Of a DNA stretch of 64,000 nucleotides, positions 26,532-37,179 are shown one piece after another. The notes beneath the pieces are model-generated. The model worked only from the letters and a program-made list of their open reading frames with translations. It made no database searches and was not told the origin of the DNA. A program made the translations under genes and the position numbers. The DNA is from Verrucomicrobiota bacterium (GTDB taxonomy: Bacteria; Verrucomicrobiota; Verrucomicrobiia; Opitutales; Opitutaceae). Within the stretch, counting starts at the first letter, position 1. Every line of letters starts with the position of its first letter. The stretch covers positions 54,371 through 118,370 of the forward strand of contig JADKHC010000019.1 of assembly GCA_016721945.1 (NCBI GenBank), written 5' to 3'.

Positions 26532-28734
26532 ATGACAGAGGAGGCGTATCAAGTTGCAGATAAGAAATGGCGTGAGGGTCGCGCGAAATGGGAGGCAAGT
26601 CTGACTCCGGAGCAGTTGTTCGCAGAGCAGAAAAGGACTGATGAAAAGCGTCGTCTTGAGGCTGAGGCTAGTGGGCGTGCAATGCGTCTCAGGCTTCCGC
26701 AGCCCGAAGACAATTATGACTGGAAGCAAGTTGCGTTGCGGAAAAATCTCGATGCCGCAACCATTGCCCAGCTGGAAAAAGAGCAGCTCGCCTACGGACC
26801 TTCGGTCAAGCAGTCGTTTGAACCCTATCTCGGCGGACCAGTTTTATCACCAGCGATTCCTTGCTGAATGCATTTCACGTGCTCTTCGAGGATACGTTCC
26901 GCGAACTCGAATTCAAGGCGTCATTATTGCGCGGGCAACTGGAGCGTTGGCTCGTTGCCGCGCGTAAATTCGTTGATCAAAAACTTCTGCCGCCGAATCG
27001 CATGGAGACGGCGCTGCGTCACGATCAACTCGTGCTGGGGCCTGCTATTATTTTGCTCGGTAGTTCCGCTGAACAGTTTGATACCGCTTTGAGGAGAAAT
27101 CTCCAGTCAGGCGGAAAAATTCGTCTCGCTGCGACAGTCGAGTTACCGGTGGCTCGGTTCCCCAGATCCTGGTCGCTCCTTGCGCTCGATTATCAGCGTT
27201 GCAAACCAGTGAGTTTCGCGAGTTCAGAGAAGCTCGCCGCCTATTTTCGTGCCGCACGATGTTTGCAGATGATTCCGTTCGTTGCTCCCGTGATACCGAA
27301 TTTGATGCGATTATCCTTCTTCGGATTGCGCTTGTACGGGCCGATCTCGACGAGATTTCGCATCAGGTTCACCTCATCGGTCCGTCCGACGACCTGACTG
27401 TTGATGATCTGCACCTCAGGTTGAATCTGAACCAACCTCTCGACGAAAGCGAATACAGGACCCTTTTGTCCGAACAGCGGCGCGTCATGCTCGCGCGTGA
27501 GTTGGTCGAAAACCGGCGCTGCGTAATCGAATTCCGATCTCAAGTTGAAAAGTTCAGTCGGCTCTTTGGCCTCAAGCTTTCGTTCCGTGTGTTTCTCGCC
27601 TGCCCGCACTTTGGACGCTGAACTGTTTCCAAAGAAGCTCATCGATCAGGGAAAGCCGCAAGGTTTGGCGGTGGTAATGCTCGGCTCGACCTTGGCCGAG
27701 AAACAGCTGGCGACTGATAAGTGAACATTGTTCGGTCGTGGGGAAGATTTTGAAGCCGAATATAAGGACGTTGAGTTATTCTGGTATGTTTCATCTACCC
27801 GCGCTATCTCCATACTCAGTGCGCTGTTTCTTCCCTCCTTCGGACGCCGCACCTGCGTTCATGAAAGGTGAAACTTGGTCGGCAAGAGTTGCCAGACTGC
27901 GCTCAGCGGCTGGGCTCAGCTGCGTCATACCTTTACTTTACAGGCAAATCCGAATGCGAACTTCACGGGACTGGTTGCGGTTCCTCCTGGGTTCATCGAG
28001 ACAATCCCGAGTTCTTTGCGCAGATGGCGCGGTTGATTGATAAAAGCCATGATGCCCTGCTCGCGAACGGTTGTTTTGAGCCGAGGCGCAGGAGGAAAAT
28101 GAAAAGCCGAAAGCGAATGCCCTGTGTTGATCGGTGGTGAGGACGATCCACCATCGCTGTCGCAGCGTTGGCAACTGCTCAGTCAGCTGGCGCATTCGCT
28201 CGAAGCGATGTCGCATAAACATGCGTCGGCAACCGTGGACCATTGAGGGAGAATATTTTTGCGTGGTACGGTTCCCGGCTGGCGTCGGTCGACGGGCTAT
28301 TTCGGAAACTCATGGCTATCGCTAAAAGGACGGCGCTCTCCCTCGTTGGGTCGGAGTCAGTCAGGAGATCGATGCTCAACACAATGTCTCGCTGGCCGTA
28401 GCCATCGGCCGCCCGCGTTTTTTTTACGTGCTCTATCCGTGGAATGGAATGCAGGTTCTGTGCACGGGTTCTGTCCTGCAGTACTACGAGTACGATTCCG
28501 CTCAACGCCTGACTGATGTTGAGTGGAAAACCTCCCCTCGATTCAGCTGCTGCGCGACTTCCCTCCCGGCTTGGCAGCCAGATGAGTGCTCAGGAAAGCC
28601 TGTGCAGACTCATCCTCTGCGACCTTAGCCGAACGATGCAGTTGAAAGGAGCCGCCGTTCGGGAAGTGATTGCTGCTGATGAAGACAAAACAATCGCCGG
28701 ACGAAAGTCCGCTTCACCAAACGGTGGCGGGTGA
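26532..28734 (+). pseudogene. DUF3160-like protein, many frameshifts
   Basis: A protein of roughly 700 residues can be pieced together from alternating frames: TEEAYQVADKKWREGRAKWE at the start, then after a shift near 26845 (T4 run) the family-like segment SDSLLNAFHVLFEDTFRELE, later LALDYQRCKPVSF, DTEFDAIILLRIALVRADLD, LFWYVSSTRA, FMKGETWSA, and near the end FYVLYPWNGMQVLCTGSV with YYEYDSAQRLTDVEW. This order matches DUF3160 proteins, secreted proteins of unknown function common in Verrucomicrobia and Planctomycetes. At least eight frame changes are needed. Boundaries are approximate and the 3' end is uncertain. Confidence 0.6.
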
Positions 28735-28740
28735 GTTCAA

Positions 28741-30060
28741 GTGACAAAATCAATCGCCGTTGGCTTCACTGACCAGCAATTAAGCGCGCATGGGGCGTGC
28801 ATTATTTTGGGCCTGGCTGCATGGGAGCAACTGGAAGGCAAAGCTGGCGGAGCACTTGCCGCACGCGCCGTCCTTTCAACAACCAGTTGCCAGCACTTTC
28901 CAAGGCGCTGGCGTTCACGCACAGGTTGCTGTGCGAGGCGCATAAACTCACCCATGTCGCCTATTTTCGGCGCGATCAATGGTGCAGGTTGCTTGGCATC
29001 CAGCGGGTGGCCAGCCAGTCGTCGCTTTCCCAGTTCTTTGCGGCCTTCGATTCGGCGGGGAAAAACCTGCGGTGTTTCCGTCCGTTATGGCGATGGTGCA
29101 TGGATCGGCTGCCGTCACGCCGTGAAGGTTACGCTGGATCTGGATTCGACGCGGCTCTTGCATGAGGACGGTCATCAAGAAGGAATCAAAGTGGGCTACA
29201 CGCGCACCGGGCTCAAGCCGTGCCTGCATCCCCTGCTCGCGGTCGTCGCCGAAGCGCGGCTGGTCGCGCAACTGTGGTTACGTGCAGCAGCGGTTGCGCC
29301 AATAACGTCGTATCGTTTTTCTCGATCTGTGGGGCCACACGCCCCGGCAGATCCGGTGGCGGGCGGTCCGCGCTGACAGTGGGTTTTGCGTGCCCGAACT
29401 GCTCACGTTGTAGGAGCAATTCCGGCTGCCGTTTATCGTCGTGGCGAAGCTGGGCGTGCCGATTCAAAGTCTGATTCGGCACGACGTGTCATGGATGCCG
29501 ACCGAACTGGCCGGCACCGACATAGCCGAAGTGCAGTACCAGGCGCAGGGCTGGCTGCACGCCCGGCGACTCATTTTGATCCGCCATCGTCAGGCCGAAC
29601 GGCCCGAGGCGTGGCAAAAGCTCATCGACGTGCCCGGTTATCTTTTTCCAAGCGCTGGTGACCAGTTTGCCCGCGACGGTCGCGCCGCTCGCGGTGTGGC
29701 GCGACTACAACAGCCCGCAGTGATTGCGAAAACGTGATCAAAGAACTCCAGCTTGGCTTCGCCCTGCCCACGCTTTGTCTGCGTTCGTTTTGGGCCACCA
29801 AGCGGCCCTCTCACTGGCGACGCTGACCTACAACCTGACCGTGCTCTTCGAACGTCATCTGGGCTGGCAAACCAAAGTCACGATCCAATCGCTGCGCTTC
29901 TGGCTGTTCATCACCCCGGGAATCATCGCACATCCTGCCGGCAAAACGACGATCAAGCTCGCCGTGCCTCCCCGCGAACGCGACTGGTGGTCACGCCTTT
30001 GGGATAAAGTTCTCAGCCCTTTTCCCAACTGCAATGCAGTAGAAAATCGCCGCTTTTGCC
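28741..30060 (+). mobile_element. IS1380-family transposase remnant
   Basis: Fragments in different frames reconstruct a DDE transposase of the IS1380 type: MTKSIAVGFTDQQLSAHG at the start, then LTHVAYFRRD, VASQSSLSQFFAAFDSAG, first catalytic Asp in TLDLDSTRLLHEDGHQEG, RADSGFCVPELLTL (second Asp region), PFIVVAKLGV and a C-terminal FWLFITPGII. Several indels break it, so it is not expected to be functional. Clear terminal inverted repeats and target duplications were not identified. It abuts an IS630 remnant. Confidence 0.75.
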
Positions 30061-30079
30061 TCCTAATTCCTATGTTCTA

Positions 30080-30869
30080 TTGCATCGTTCCGGCTTAGTG
30101 ATGCACAGGTTCAGGCGTTGCTTGCCAAGCACACCGCTGACGCGACCGAGGGTCATGTGGTCGAAGCAGGTGCCTTCAAGCGCGATTACGATGCTTTGGC
30201 GGGCCATCCGGTCGCTCCCTCAACGGTCTATCGCTTACTCGCCAAAGCGGGTTGGCGAAGGATCGTGCCCCGACCCAGTCATCCCAAAAGATCGACCCAG
30301 AGCAGGCGTTTAAAAAAGTTCGCGCAGACGATAGTCGAGGAGAGAGTCTGCGGCACGGCTGTTGTCCGTTGTATTGTTTATGGACGAAGGCCGTTTGGCC
30401 GGATCAGCGATGTGCGTGCCTGTTGGGCTCCCAGCGGGATCAGGCCGAAGGTCGCCCGGCAGGTGGTGCGCGAATCACTTTACGTTTTTGCCGCCGTCGC
30501 CCCCAAGCACGGCATCATAAACTTTACCCTATCGCCAAAATGCAACACCGCCTCGATGTCGCTGTTCCTGCTCGAACTGCTCGCAGCCTGGCCAGACCAA
30601 CGCCTGGTCCTCTTTCTAGACGGTGCCGGCTGGCACAAATCCCGGGCAGCTTCCCATTCCTGAACGGCTCCGACTGGTACACCTGCCGCCCTACACTCCT
30701 GAATGCAATCCTCCGAGCATCTCTGGGACGAACTGCGTGAAAGGCTTATCTGCGCCAACAGTTCTTCGCCTCCCTTGACGCAGTCAGTTCAGTTAAAACC
30801 CAGCTCAGGCGGCTGCTCGCTGCTGACTCCATACGCCTCCGATCCTCACCGCCTTCCTTGGATTATTGA
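30080..30869 (+). mobile_element. IS630-family transposase remnant, 5' truncated
   Basis: Second half of an IS630-type transposase: HPVAPSTVYRLLAKAGWRR (helix-turn-helix tail), DDE domain with RFGRISDVRACWAPSG, LVLFLDGAGWHKS and, in another frame, HLPPYTPECNPSEHLWDELR, the IS630 signature with its catalytic Asp/Glu, ending SLDY at 30869. The N-terminal HTH is missing, apparently cut by or lost next to the IS1380 remnant. At least three frame changes are needed. Confidence 0.75.
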
Positions 30870-31321
30870 CTGGTTATTATATCTTTGGATCCGCTTGGTA
30901 ACAGGTGCAGGTGCTCGCGGCGGGCACGCTGGTGTGACCGAGGTCTTTAAGGCGGCGGCACTTTGCGGCCCAAAATTGGGATGTTTGCTGGCGCAGGGCG
31001 AGCACTTCCTCGGTCGGTGTGGGGTGCTACGACCGGGTGAGCGTTTAGGCTTGCGGGATTGATCGGCAAGAGCAGGGCCCGCCTTCGGCGTAGGGTTCGC
31101 CATATGGCCGGGCTTCGCACTGATCGCAAGCGGCAGCGGAGAGCTCGCGGATGTTCACGCCGGGCTGGCGACTAATGGGACAAACTCGTGACGTTGTGAC
31201 ATGATGGTGGCTGTGTTCCAGGGCATCCTATGGGTGTTACCCATGTCCCCGTACACCTGTCACCTATGCCCCCGGTCCATACAAGGGACAACGGGCTCCA
31301 CCCTCTACTGCTTCGTTTCGC
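30870..31321. other. IS-derived debris with direct repeats
   Basis: No intact gene. Around 31222-31280 two imperfect direct repeats of about 20 nt occur (TGTTACCCATGTCCCCG and TGTCACCTATGCCCCCG), resembling the multiple terminal repeats of IS21-like elements. Minus-strand frames near 30850-31130 are proline/arginine rich without recognised motifs. Best read as the worn edge of another insertion sequence. Confidence 0.35.
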
Positions 31322-32761
31322 TCAGACGCGCTTCACCGTGACCAGCGTGAGGTCGTCGCGCTGGGTTGCGTTGCCGGAGAACCGGCGCACGGCGTCAAGA
31401 ATGCCGTCGTTGATCTGGCGGGCTGAGCGCGTGTGAATAGCTCGCACTCGCTCGGCCAGGCGCGTGCCGGAGAATTCTTTGCCTTCGTCATTCGGCGCTT
31501 CGGTGATGCCGTCGGTGTAGAGAATAAAGGCCTCGCCCGGGCGCAGCGATTCGCGGCGGTCGGCGATCACCGCTTCGAACAACTCCGGATCCACCATGCC
31601 GATCGGCATGCCTTCGGAGCCGACAAAATCAGCCGTCAACATGCCGCCATTCGCGTCCTGCCTTAGGAACAGCGGCAGCTCGTGGCCAGCGCGGGCAAAA
31701 ACGACTTCGTTCTCCGCCGCGTCGATGACTGCGTAGGCAATCGTGATAAAAAGTTTCTGCTGCAAATCGTCGCTCAGGACGCGGTTGAGTTCCGTCAACA
31801 CCCGCGCCGGCGAACCGAAACGTGGGGCGATCTGGCGGAGATTCGTGCGGCAGATCGCCATGAGTAGCGACGCCGGTATTCCCTTACCCGAAACATCTGC
31901 CACCGCCACACCGAGCTGGGTTTCGGAGAGCGCAAAGAGATCGTAGAAATCGCCGCCGACCTTTTGCTCGGGAATGTAGCGTGCATCGACATCGAAGCCT
32001 TTGATCTGCGGGGCGACGCGCGGCAGAAGCATCTGCTGGATGCCGCTGGCGAGCGAGAGGTCGAGATCGAGTTGTTTCTTTTCGATCTGGTAGATCAGGA
32101 AATCCGCGTTGTGCAGCGCGAGCGCGGCCTGCTCAGCGAGCGATTGCACGAGGGAAAAATCGGTTTCCGTGAACGGCTGGCCATCGGCGGGATTAACCAC
32201 CGCAAGCACGCCAAAAAAACGGTCGCGAAAGGTCAGTGGCACGGCGATGACCGACTTCACCACGAGCGCAGGATCGTCGTGTTTCACGATGCGGGCATCC
32301 ACTGCGGCATCGGCGATGATTTCGGCTTTGCCTGTGGCAGCCACGCGACCGACTACGCCCTCGCCCACCGGGAAAGATTCGTATTTCAGCACCTGCTCGA
32401 TGAACTTGGCTCTTGAGGTTAGTTTCCCTTTTACCGCCTCGGGCAACGGACGATGTGGTGGGAAAAGCCCTTCGAGCGCGGCGCCGCGCATGCTATTTTC
32501 GGAGGTGCGTTCGAAGATGCATGCGCTCAACGCCCCGGTACACAAAATCGAGGCGTGTACGATGCGCTGGTAAAGTTCTTCGCGGCGCGGGTTCTCGCCC
32601 AGCGCTTCCGCCATGTGGTGCATGAAGTCCACCACGATCTGCGTCTCCTTCGTCACCACCTGTTTTTCAGCCGCAATCTGCTCCAGCTCCCTACGCGCAC
32701 GGTAGTAGAGTAGAAAGATAGTGAGCGCACCCACTGCAAGGCCGAGCAAGAAAAAGACCAT
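31322..32761 (-). CDS. GAF and SpoIIE/PP2C-type serine phosphatase (RsbU-like)
   Basis: 479 residues. Order: one N-terminal transmembrane helix (2-20), short coiled coil, GAF domain (about 50-215), then a SpoIIE/PP2C phosphatase domain with metal-binding aspartates in GGDFYDLF, VAVADVSGKGIPASLLM and FILYTDGITEA. RsbU-type phosphatases dephosphorylate anti-anti-sigma factors in partner-switching stress pathways. No anti-sigma partner genes are nearby. Divergent from the cyclophilin gene with about 100 bp between starts. Confidence 0.92.
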   Translation of the reverse strand: MVFFLLGLAVGALTIFLLYYRARRELEQIAAEKQVVTKETQIVVDFMHHMAEALGENPRREELYQRIVHASILCTGALSACIFERTSENSMRGAALEGLFPPHRPLPEAVKGKLTSRAKFIEQVLKYESFPVGEGVVGRVAATGKAEIIADAAVDARIVKHDDPALVVKSVIAVPLTFRDRFFGVLAVVNPADGQPFTETDFSLVQSLAEQAALALHNADFLIYQIEKKQLDLDLSLASGIQQMLLPRVAPQIKGFDVDARYIPEQKVGGDFYDLFALSETQLGVAVADVSGKGIPASLLMAICRTNLRQIAPRFGSPARVLTELNRVLSDDLQQKLFITIAYAVIDAAENEVVFARAGHELPLFLRQDANGGMLTADFVGSEGMPIGMVDPELFEAVIADRRESLRPGEAFILYTDGITEAPNDEGKEFSGTRLAERVRAIHTRSARQINDGILDAVRRFSGNATQRDDLTLVTVKRV

Positions 32762-32864
32762 GGGGATTCAGAAAGAGGCGCCATCTGTGGCAGCTCTCAG
32801 GCTGCGGGGCAATGGCGGAAATCTGCTTGCGCGAAAACGTTTCACGCGCCTATTTCGCACCTTT

Positions 32865-33377
32865 ATGAGCACACCCGCCTCCACCAACGAAACTGCGATC
32901 CTCAAGACCTCCTACGGCGAAATCACCATCGCCTTCTGGCCCGACGTCGCACCCAAGACTGTAGAGAATTTCAAGAAGCTATCACGCGAAGGCTTTTACG
33001 ACGGCACGGCATTCCACCGCATTATTAAAGGTTTCATGATCCAAGGCGGATGCCCCAACACCAAGGCCGGCGTCGGCGGCATGCCTGGCACCGGCGGTCC
33101 CGGCTACCAGGTCAAAGCCGAATTCAACGCCAAAGCCCACGTCCGCGGTGTCGTCTCGATGGCCCGCTCGGCTCACCCGGATTCCGCCGGAAGCCAGTTC
33201 TTCATCTGCCACGGCGACGCCCGTTTCCTCGACAAGCAATACACCGCCTTCGGCCAGCTCGTCGCCGGTGACGACGTCCTCGAACGCATCGCAACCGTCC
33301 CTTGCTCCGGCCAGGAACGCAGCACACCAGTCGAGCGCGTCGCAATCGAGAGCGTTCGCATCGTCCCCGCCGCCTAA
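32865..33377 (+). CDS. Cyclophilin-type peptidylprolyl isomerase
   Basis: Cytoplasmic cyclophilin, 170 residues from ATG 32865 (longer in-frame starts would run into the divergent gene). Catalyses cis-trans isomerisation of Xaa-Pro bonds. Seen: LKTSYGEITIAFWPDVAPKT, active-site arginine in FHRIIKGFMIQGG, GSQFFICHGD, and the late FGQLVAGDDVLERI. No signal peptide. Ends before a strong terminator shared with the convergent gene. Confidence 0.93.
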   Translation: MSTPASTNETAILKTSYGEITIAFWPDVAPKTVENFKKLSREGFYDGTAFHRIIKGFMIQGGCPNTKAGVGGMPGTGGPGYQVKAEFNAKAHVRGVVSMARSAHPDSAGSQFFICHGDARFLDKQYTAFGQLVAGDDVLERIATVPCSGQERSTPVERVAIESVRIVPAA

Positions 33378-33403
33378 TTTCGATAAAACCTTTTATCACC
33401 ACC

Positions 33404-33432
33404 AAAGGCGCCTTTCACGAGGCGCCTTTTTT
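33404..33432. terminator. Bidirectional terminator
   Basis: Stem AAAGGCGCC (33404-33412) / GGCGCCTTT (33421-33429) with an 8-nt loop and flanking T run on the plus side. Lies between the convergent cyclophilin and DUF1570-like genes. Confidence 0.9.
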
Positions 33433-35276
33433 TATTCTTCTGCAGGAGTGGCAGCAGTAGACTGGTTATGCAATTTTTGCAGCGACTGCTGGGCTTGTCC
33501 ACGCAACCAGGCAGGAATACGTTCCATATCGAGAACACTTTGGTATAAGCGCGCTGCTTCTTCTTTCTGGCCGTCTTTCCGTGCAGCGTTCGCTTCCTGC
33601 AAGGCCGCGAGAGCACACATTTCCCGGCGCACTTGCATCACCATGGCGCGAGACTCCAGCGTGGTTCCTCGTGCGAATAAGGCATCGAGTAACACCACCG
33701 CTTCGTTATATTTTTTCTGTTCTCTTAAGATATAGATCTGAGCGAGCGTATCGGAAATGTCCCACGTGATTTTAAGCTTCTTGAGAAATTCCTGCTCCTT
33801 GATGGACACCTGCCCGGGTTGATCCAAAACCGTCTGCAAAAGCTTAAGTGATTTCTCCTTATCTCCCTTTTTTCGAAGTAGCTGGGCTTGGCCGACCAGA
33901 AGCATTTTCTCATCGGGAAAAAGTTTTCTGCCCTGTTCGAGAAACAACGCATCATCCTCATCAGGTCGATCAATCTGCGCCAAAATTGACCCGAGATTGA
34001 GATAAGCCGATTTCTGAGCAGGAAAGAGATTGATCGCCCTCTCCAAAAGGTTCGCGATCTCACGTGCCTCGGCGGTGGGCACTCCACCCAGCGCCCAAGC
34101 CTTTTTGTATCTCGCCATCGCTAGAAGCCAAAGTGCGTCCGCGTCCTGAGCGCCAAGTTTCACCGCTTTGTCCGCTGCCTCAAAGAATTCATCCGGTGAC
34201 TCTTCAGTGCTTCGCACCCAAGCAAGCATTGCATAACCTGGCGCATACACCGGATCGAGACGCACCGCCTCCTCCGCATGCTTCTTAGCTAACTCCCGGT
34301 GATTCGAACCATAAGCTAGTTTAGCTAGCGCCACCTGCACCAACGCCGGCGCAGCAGGTTCAAACGGAGCCGTGATTTTTGCCGTCGGCGATGCCGGTGG
34401 TGAATAGACATGGTATTCTCCCCCGCGCAAATACGCCTCCAACGCCAAATCCATCGTCGCGAAATCCATTCCAAAAGTTTTTTGGAATGCTCCTTCGGTC
34501 GACATGCCACTAAAATAGGCACTCAAATACTCATTGACCGAACCTTGGCCTCCTTTCCGCCGACCAAATACCAAATAATGCATAAACGCCCAGGACTCCG
34601 AGTAAAACAACCCAGTCCGGTCGCTCTCATTAAACATTTTGTCGGACTGCGAAACCATCAACAGCTGACTAAGAGGAAGCAGCTTCTGCCGACGCAGCGA
34701 AATCACCCGGAAATCAATCGGCTGTCCCCACTTCACCTCCTGATTATGGAACGTAAACGTCGAAAAGACCTCGGCTAATCCTTCGTTAAACCACATCGGA
34801 AAGCGGCGTTGATCAGCGCTAACGAACCAATGGACACCTTCATGGAAAATGATCCGACGCGTCGCTTCGTCGTCCAGCCGATCAGCCATACCAATCACAC
34901 TCCATGTTTCCTGACGCGAAAAATATCCTGCGACCCAATCCTGCGGTTTACCGTTCTCACCGATCGGGCGATACACACCAAAATCTTTTTCTCGGGCAAA
35001 CAGCACCACTGTTAACCGGGGCAAAAAACGCTCGTCCACCGACAACACGCCCTTTAATGCATCTATAAACTGGTTATACTCCTCCGCCCACGCACGTGTC
35101 TCCTTTTCGGAAATCTGCGACACCACGGTGAAACGCGGCGTCTCCAGCACCTTCCACTTTGGCGCAGCCGTCGCACACAGTGGCCAACTCAAAAGCATCA
35201 GAACAATCGCCCAGAACCGCAGGAAAACACCCCTGTGTGCCAGCGCAAATCTGCCCGAGCCACTTTGCCAACGCAT
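33432..35276 (-). CDS. DUF1570-like metallopeptidase with TPR domain
   Basis: 614 residues from ATG 35276, chosen because a signal peptide then follows at once (FWAIVLMLLSWPLCATAA, cleavage near 38). A gluzincin-like domain shows HEGVHWF (H145, E146, H149) and downstream NEGLAEVF (164-171), the HExxH-plus-Glu zinc arrangement seen in DUF1570/peptidase-MA-like proteins. The second half (about 300-610) is a run of tetratricopeptide helices. Likely periplasmic; proteolytic activity is inferred, not shown. Divergent from the PpiD-like gene. Confidence 0.8.
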   Translation of the reverse strand: MRWQSGSGRFALAHRGVFLRFWAIVLMLLSWPLCATAAPKWKVLETPRFTVVSQISEKETRAWAEEYNQFIDALKGVLSVDERFLPRLTVVLFAREKDFGVYRPIGENGKPQDWVAGYFSRQETWSVIGMADRLDDEATRRIIFHEGVHWFVSADQRRFPMWFNEGLAEVFSTFTFHNQEVKWGQPIDFRVISLRRQKLLPLSQLLMVSQSDKMFNESDRTGLFYSESWAFMHYLVFGRRKGGQGSVNEYLSAYFSGMSTEGAFQKTFGMDFATMDLALEAYLRGGEYHVYSPPASPTAKITAPFEPAAPALVQVALAKLAYGSNHRELAKKHAEEAVRLDPVYAPGYAMLAWVRSTEESPDEFFEAADKAVKLGAQDADALWLLAMARYKKAWALGGVPTAEAREIANLLERAINLFPAQKSAYLNLGSILAQIDRPDEDDALFLEQGRKLFPDEKMLLVGQAQLLRKKGDKEKSLKLLQTVLDQPGQVSIKEQEFLKKLKITWDISDTLAQIYILREQKKYNEAVVLLDALFARGTTLESRAMVMQVRREMCALAALQEANAARKDGQKEEAARLYQSVLDMERIPAWLRGQAQQSLQKLHNQSTAATPAEE

Positions 35277-35443
35277 CCCGAACCAACACTCGTTTGAAGC
35301 CATGCAGGGTTTCAATGGCCACGCCCTATCCTCGAAGCAAGCCGTCAATCAAGCCAGCCAGCTCACGCAAAGAACCCATCTTCACCCCCGACTCCCCCAT
35401 TGACAGCTCTACTTCCCCTCCTACCGTCGACGGTTTCCTCCCC

Positions 35444-37087
35444 ATGATTTCCTGGATTCAGAGATACTTTCAACATCACTTCAAACTGGTTTTCCTCGTC
35501 GTGCTTTTGACGATGGCCGTGCCGATGGTTTTCATCTATAACCAATCCTCAGGCATTGGGCAGTCTGAACGCACGAGCGCCAAACACCTTTTCTTCGGGC
35601 GCAACCTCGCCTCGGAAAACGAGATGGCCTCCGTTCAACGCGAGACCCAGCTCAGCAGCGGCCTGCATCAGCAAAACGGCAACGTCCTTTTCCGGATCAG
35701 CGCCCTCGCCATCGCTGACCAGCTCGGACTCCCTGGCCCCACCGACGGCGAATTCAAAGAATTCATCAAGACCCTACCCGCGTTCCTAGATGAAAAGGGC
35801 CAGTTCGACGCCTCCACCTACAACCGGATTCAGGCCGATATCCGCAAGAGCAACCAAGAGGCGCTCTTCGCCCGCGTGATCAAGGACGACTACCGCATCA
35901 GCCGCGTCACCGCTCTGCTCGGTGGCCCCGGTTACGTGTTGCCCCACGAGGTCAAGACCCAGCTCGAACGTTTCGAAACCACCTGGACTCTCGGCCTCGC
36001 CTCCGTGGATTACAAATCCTTCAACCCCACGATCGCGCCTTCCGACGCTGATCTCACAAAATTCTTCGCCGACAACGCCGCTCGTTACGAAATCCAGCCT
36101 CAGATCAGCGTGCGCATGGCTGAATTCTCCTCCGTCGATTTCCTCGACAAGGTGAGCGTCACCGACGAAGAAATCAAAGCCTTCTACGACGCAAATCCCG
36201 CCCGCTTCACCAAGCCCGAGGAAAAAGTCGACGCCACGAAACCAGCCGCTCCCGCCAAGCCCGCCGACTTTGCCAGCGTCCGCCTTCAGGCCGAACTCTC
36301 CCTCAAGGTCGAGCGCGCCGCCCGCCTCGCGACCAAGGCCGCCGCCGAATTCAGCCTCGAACTCTTCAATAAGAAGATCGTTCCAGGCACTCCGGCCTTC
36401 TTCGAACTGATCGCCAGCCGCAAAATCACACTCAAAGACGTTCCTCCTTTCTCTGCTGACGAGCCCCCGCAGGAGCTGAGTCGCAACCCCGAAGCCGCCG
36501 CTGAAGCCTTCAAGCTCAACAAAGACCGTCTCTACTCCGATGCCGTCAGCCTGGCCACCGGTAGCGCCGTGCTCTTCTGGGGAAACACCTTCGCCGCCCG
36601 CCAGCCTCAGTTTATCGAAGTCAAAGCCAAGGTCAGTGCCGATTACTCCGAACAGGAAAAATATCGCCGCTTCACCGAACTCGGTAAAACCATCCGGAGC
36701 CAGCTCGAAGCCCGCCTCAAAGCCGGTGATAACTTCGACAAAGCGATCACGACGGTAAGCGCCTCCTCGGCCGCCAAGCTCGAAGGCAAAACCCTCGCGC
36801 CCTTCACCCTTCGCCAGCGTCCGCAGGATATCGACTACTCCGTCCTCGGCGCCCTCGAAGCTCTGAAAAAAGGCGACGTCTCCGAGATGGTCATGAACCA
36901 GCAAGGCAAAGCTCAGTTCGTTTACGCTGCTGAAAAGAAGTTGCCCGACCTCAGCGAAACCAATCCGCAGTACAAGTTCTTCCAGTTCCAGCTCGCCCAG
37001 AATACCGCCATGCGCAACAGCGCCGAGTACCTGCGCGAACTCGCCGACACCGAGATGGCCAAGTCTGCTCCCGCCGCCGCTAAGTAA
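35444..37087 (+). CDS. SurA/PpiD-like membrane-anchored periplasmic chaperone
   Basis: 547 residues from ATG 35444. One N-terminal transmembrane helix (KLVFLVVLLTMAVPMVFIY, about 14-32), then a SurA_N-like helical chaperone region (about 50-200) and a long extended region. A parvulin domain is degenerate or absent: the usual GGDLG and FSD motifs were not found. PpiD proteins help fold outer membrane proteins leaving the Sec channel; that role is plausible here. Followed by two terminators in a row. Confidence 0.8.
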   Translation: MISWIQRYFQHHFKLVFLVVLLTMAVPMVFIYNQSSGIGQSERTSAKHLFFGRNLASENEMASVQRETQLSSGLHQQNGNVLFRISALAIADQLGLPGPTDGEFKEFIKTLPAFLDEKGQFDASTYNRIQADIRKSNQEALFARVIKDDYRISRVTALLGGPGYVLPHEVKTQLERFETTWTLGLASVDYKSFNPTIAPSDADLTKFFADNAARYEIQPQISVRMAEFSSVDFLDKVSVTDEEIKAFYDANPARFTKPEEKVDATKPAAPAKPADFASVRLQAELSLKVERAARLATKAAAEFSLELFNKKIVPGTPAFFELIASRKITLKDVPPFSADEPPQELSRNPEAAAEAFKLNKDRLYSDAVSLATGSAVLFWGNTFAARQPQFIEVKAKVSADYSEQEKYRRFTELGKTIRSQLEARLKAGDNFDKAITTVSASSAAKLEGKTLAPFTLRQRPQDIDYSVLGALEALKKGDVSEMVMNQQGKAQFVYAAEKKLPDLSETNPQYKFFQFQLAQNTAMRNSAEYLRELADTEMAKSAPAAAK

Positions 37088-37113
37088 ACCTGGCGACTGA
37101 TTCCCTTACACAA

Positions 37114-37147
37114 AGGCCGACCTTAAAAACGTCGGCCTCTTTTTTTG
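37114..37147 (+). terminator. Rho-independent terminator
   Basis: Stem AGGCCGAC (37114-37121) / GTCGGCCT (37131-37138), 9-nt loop, then a T8 run. Ends the PpiD-like gene. Confidence 0.9.
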
Positions 37148-37151
37148 ATTT

Positions 37152-37179
37152 AAGCGAGGTGCGCACACCTCGCTTTTTT
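37152..37179 (+). terminator. Second tandem terminator
   Basis: Stem AAGCGAGGTG (37152-37161) / CACCTCGCTT (37166-37175) with a CGCA tetraloop and T run. It directly follows the first terminator, giving a fail-safe pair. Confidence 0.88.

Noticed and set aside
30846..31129. Minus-strand Pro/Arg-rich frames near 31 kb as a transposase N-terminus
   Set aside because: No catalytic or HTH motif could be recognised.
35159..35443. Upstream extension of the PpiD-like protein
   Set aside because: It overlaps the divergent signal-peptide region and is low complexity; the membrane helix starts after ATG 35444.
35786..36904. Minus-strand 372-residue frame opposite the PpiD-like gene
   Set aside because: Mirror of a GC-rich coding strand, no motif, no ribosome site.
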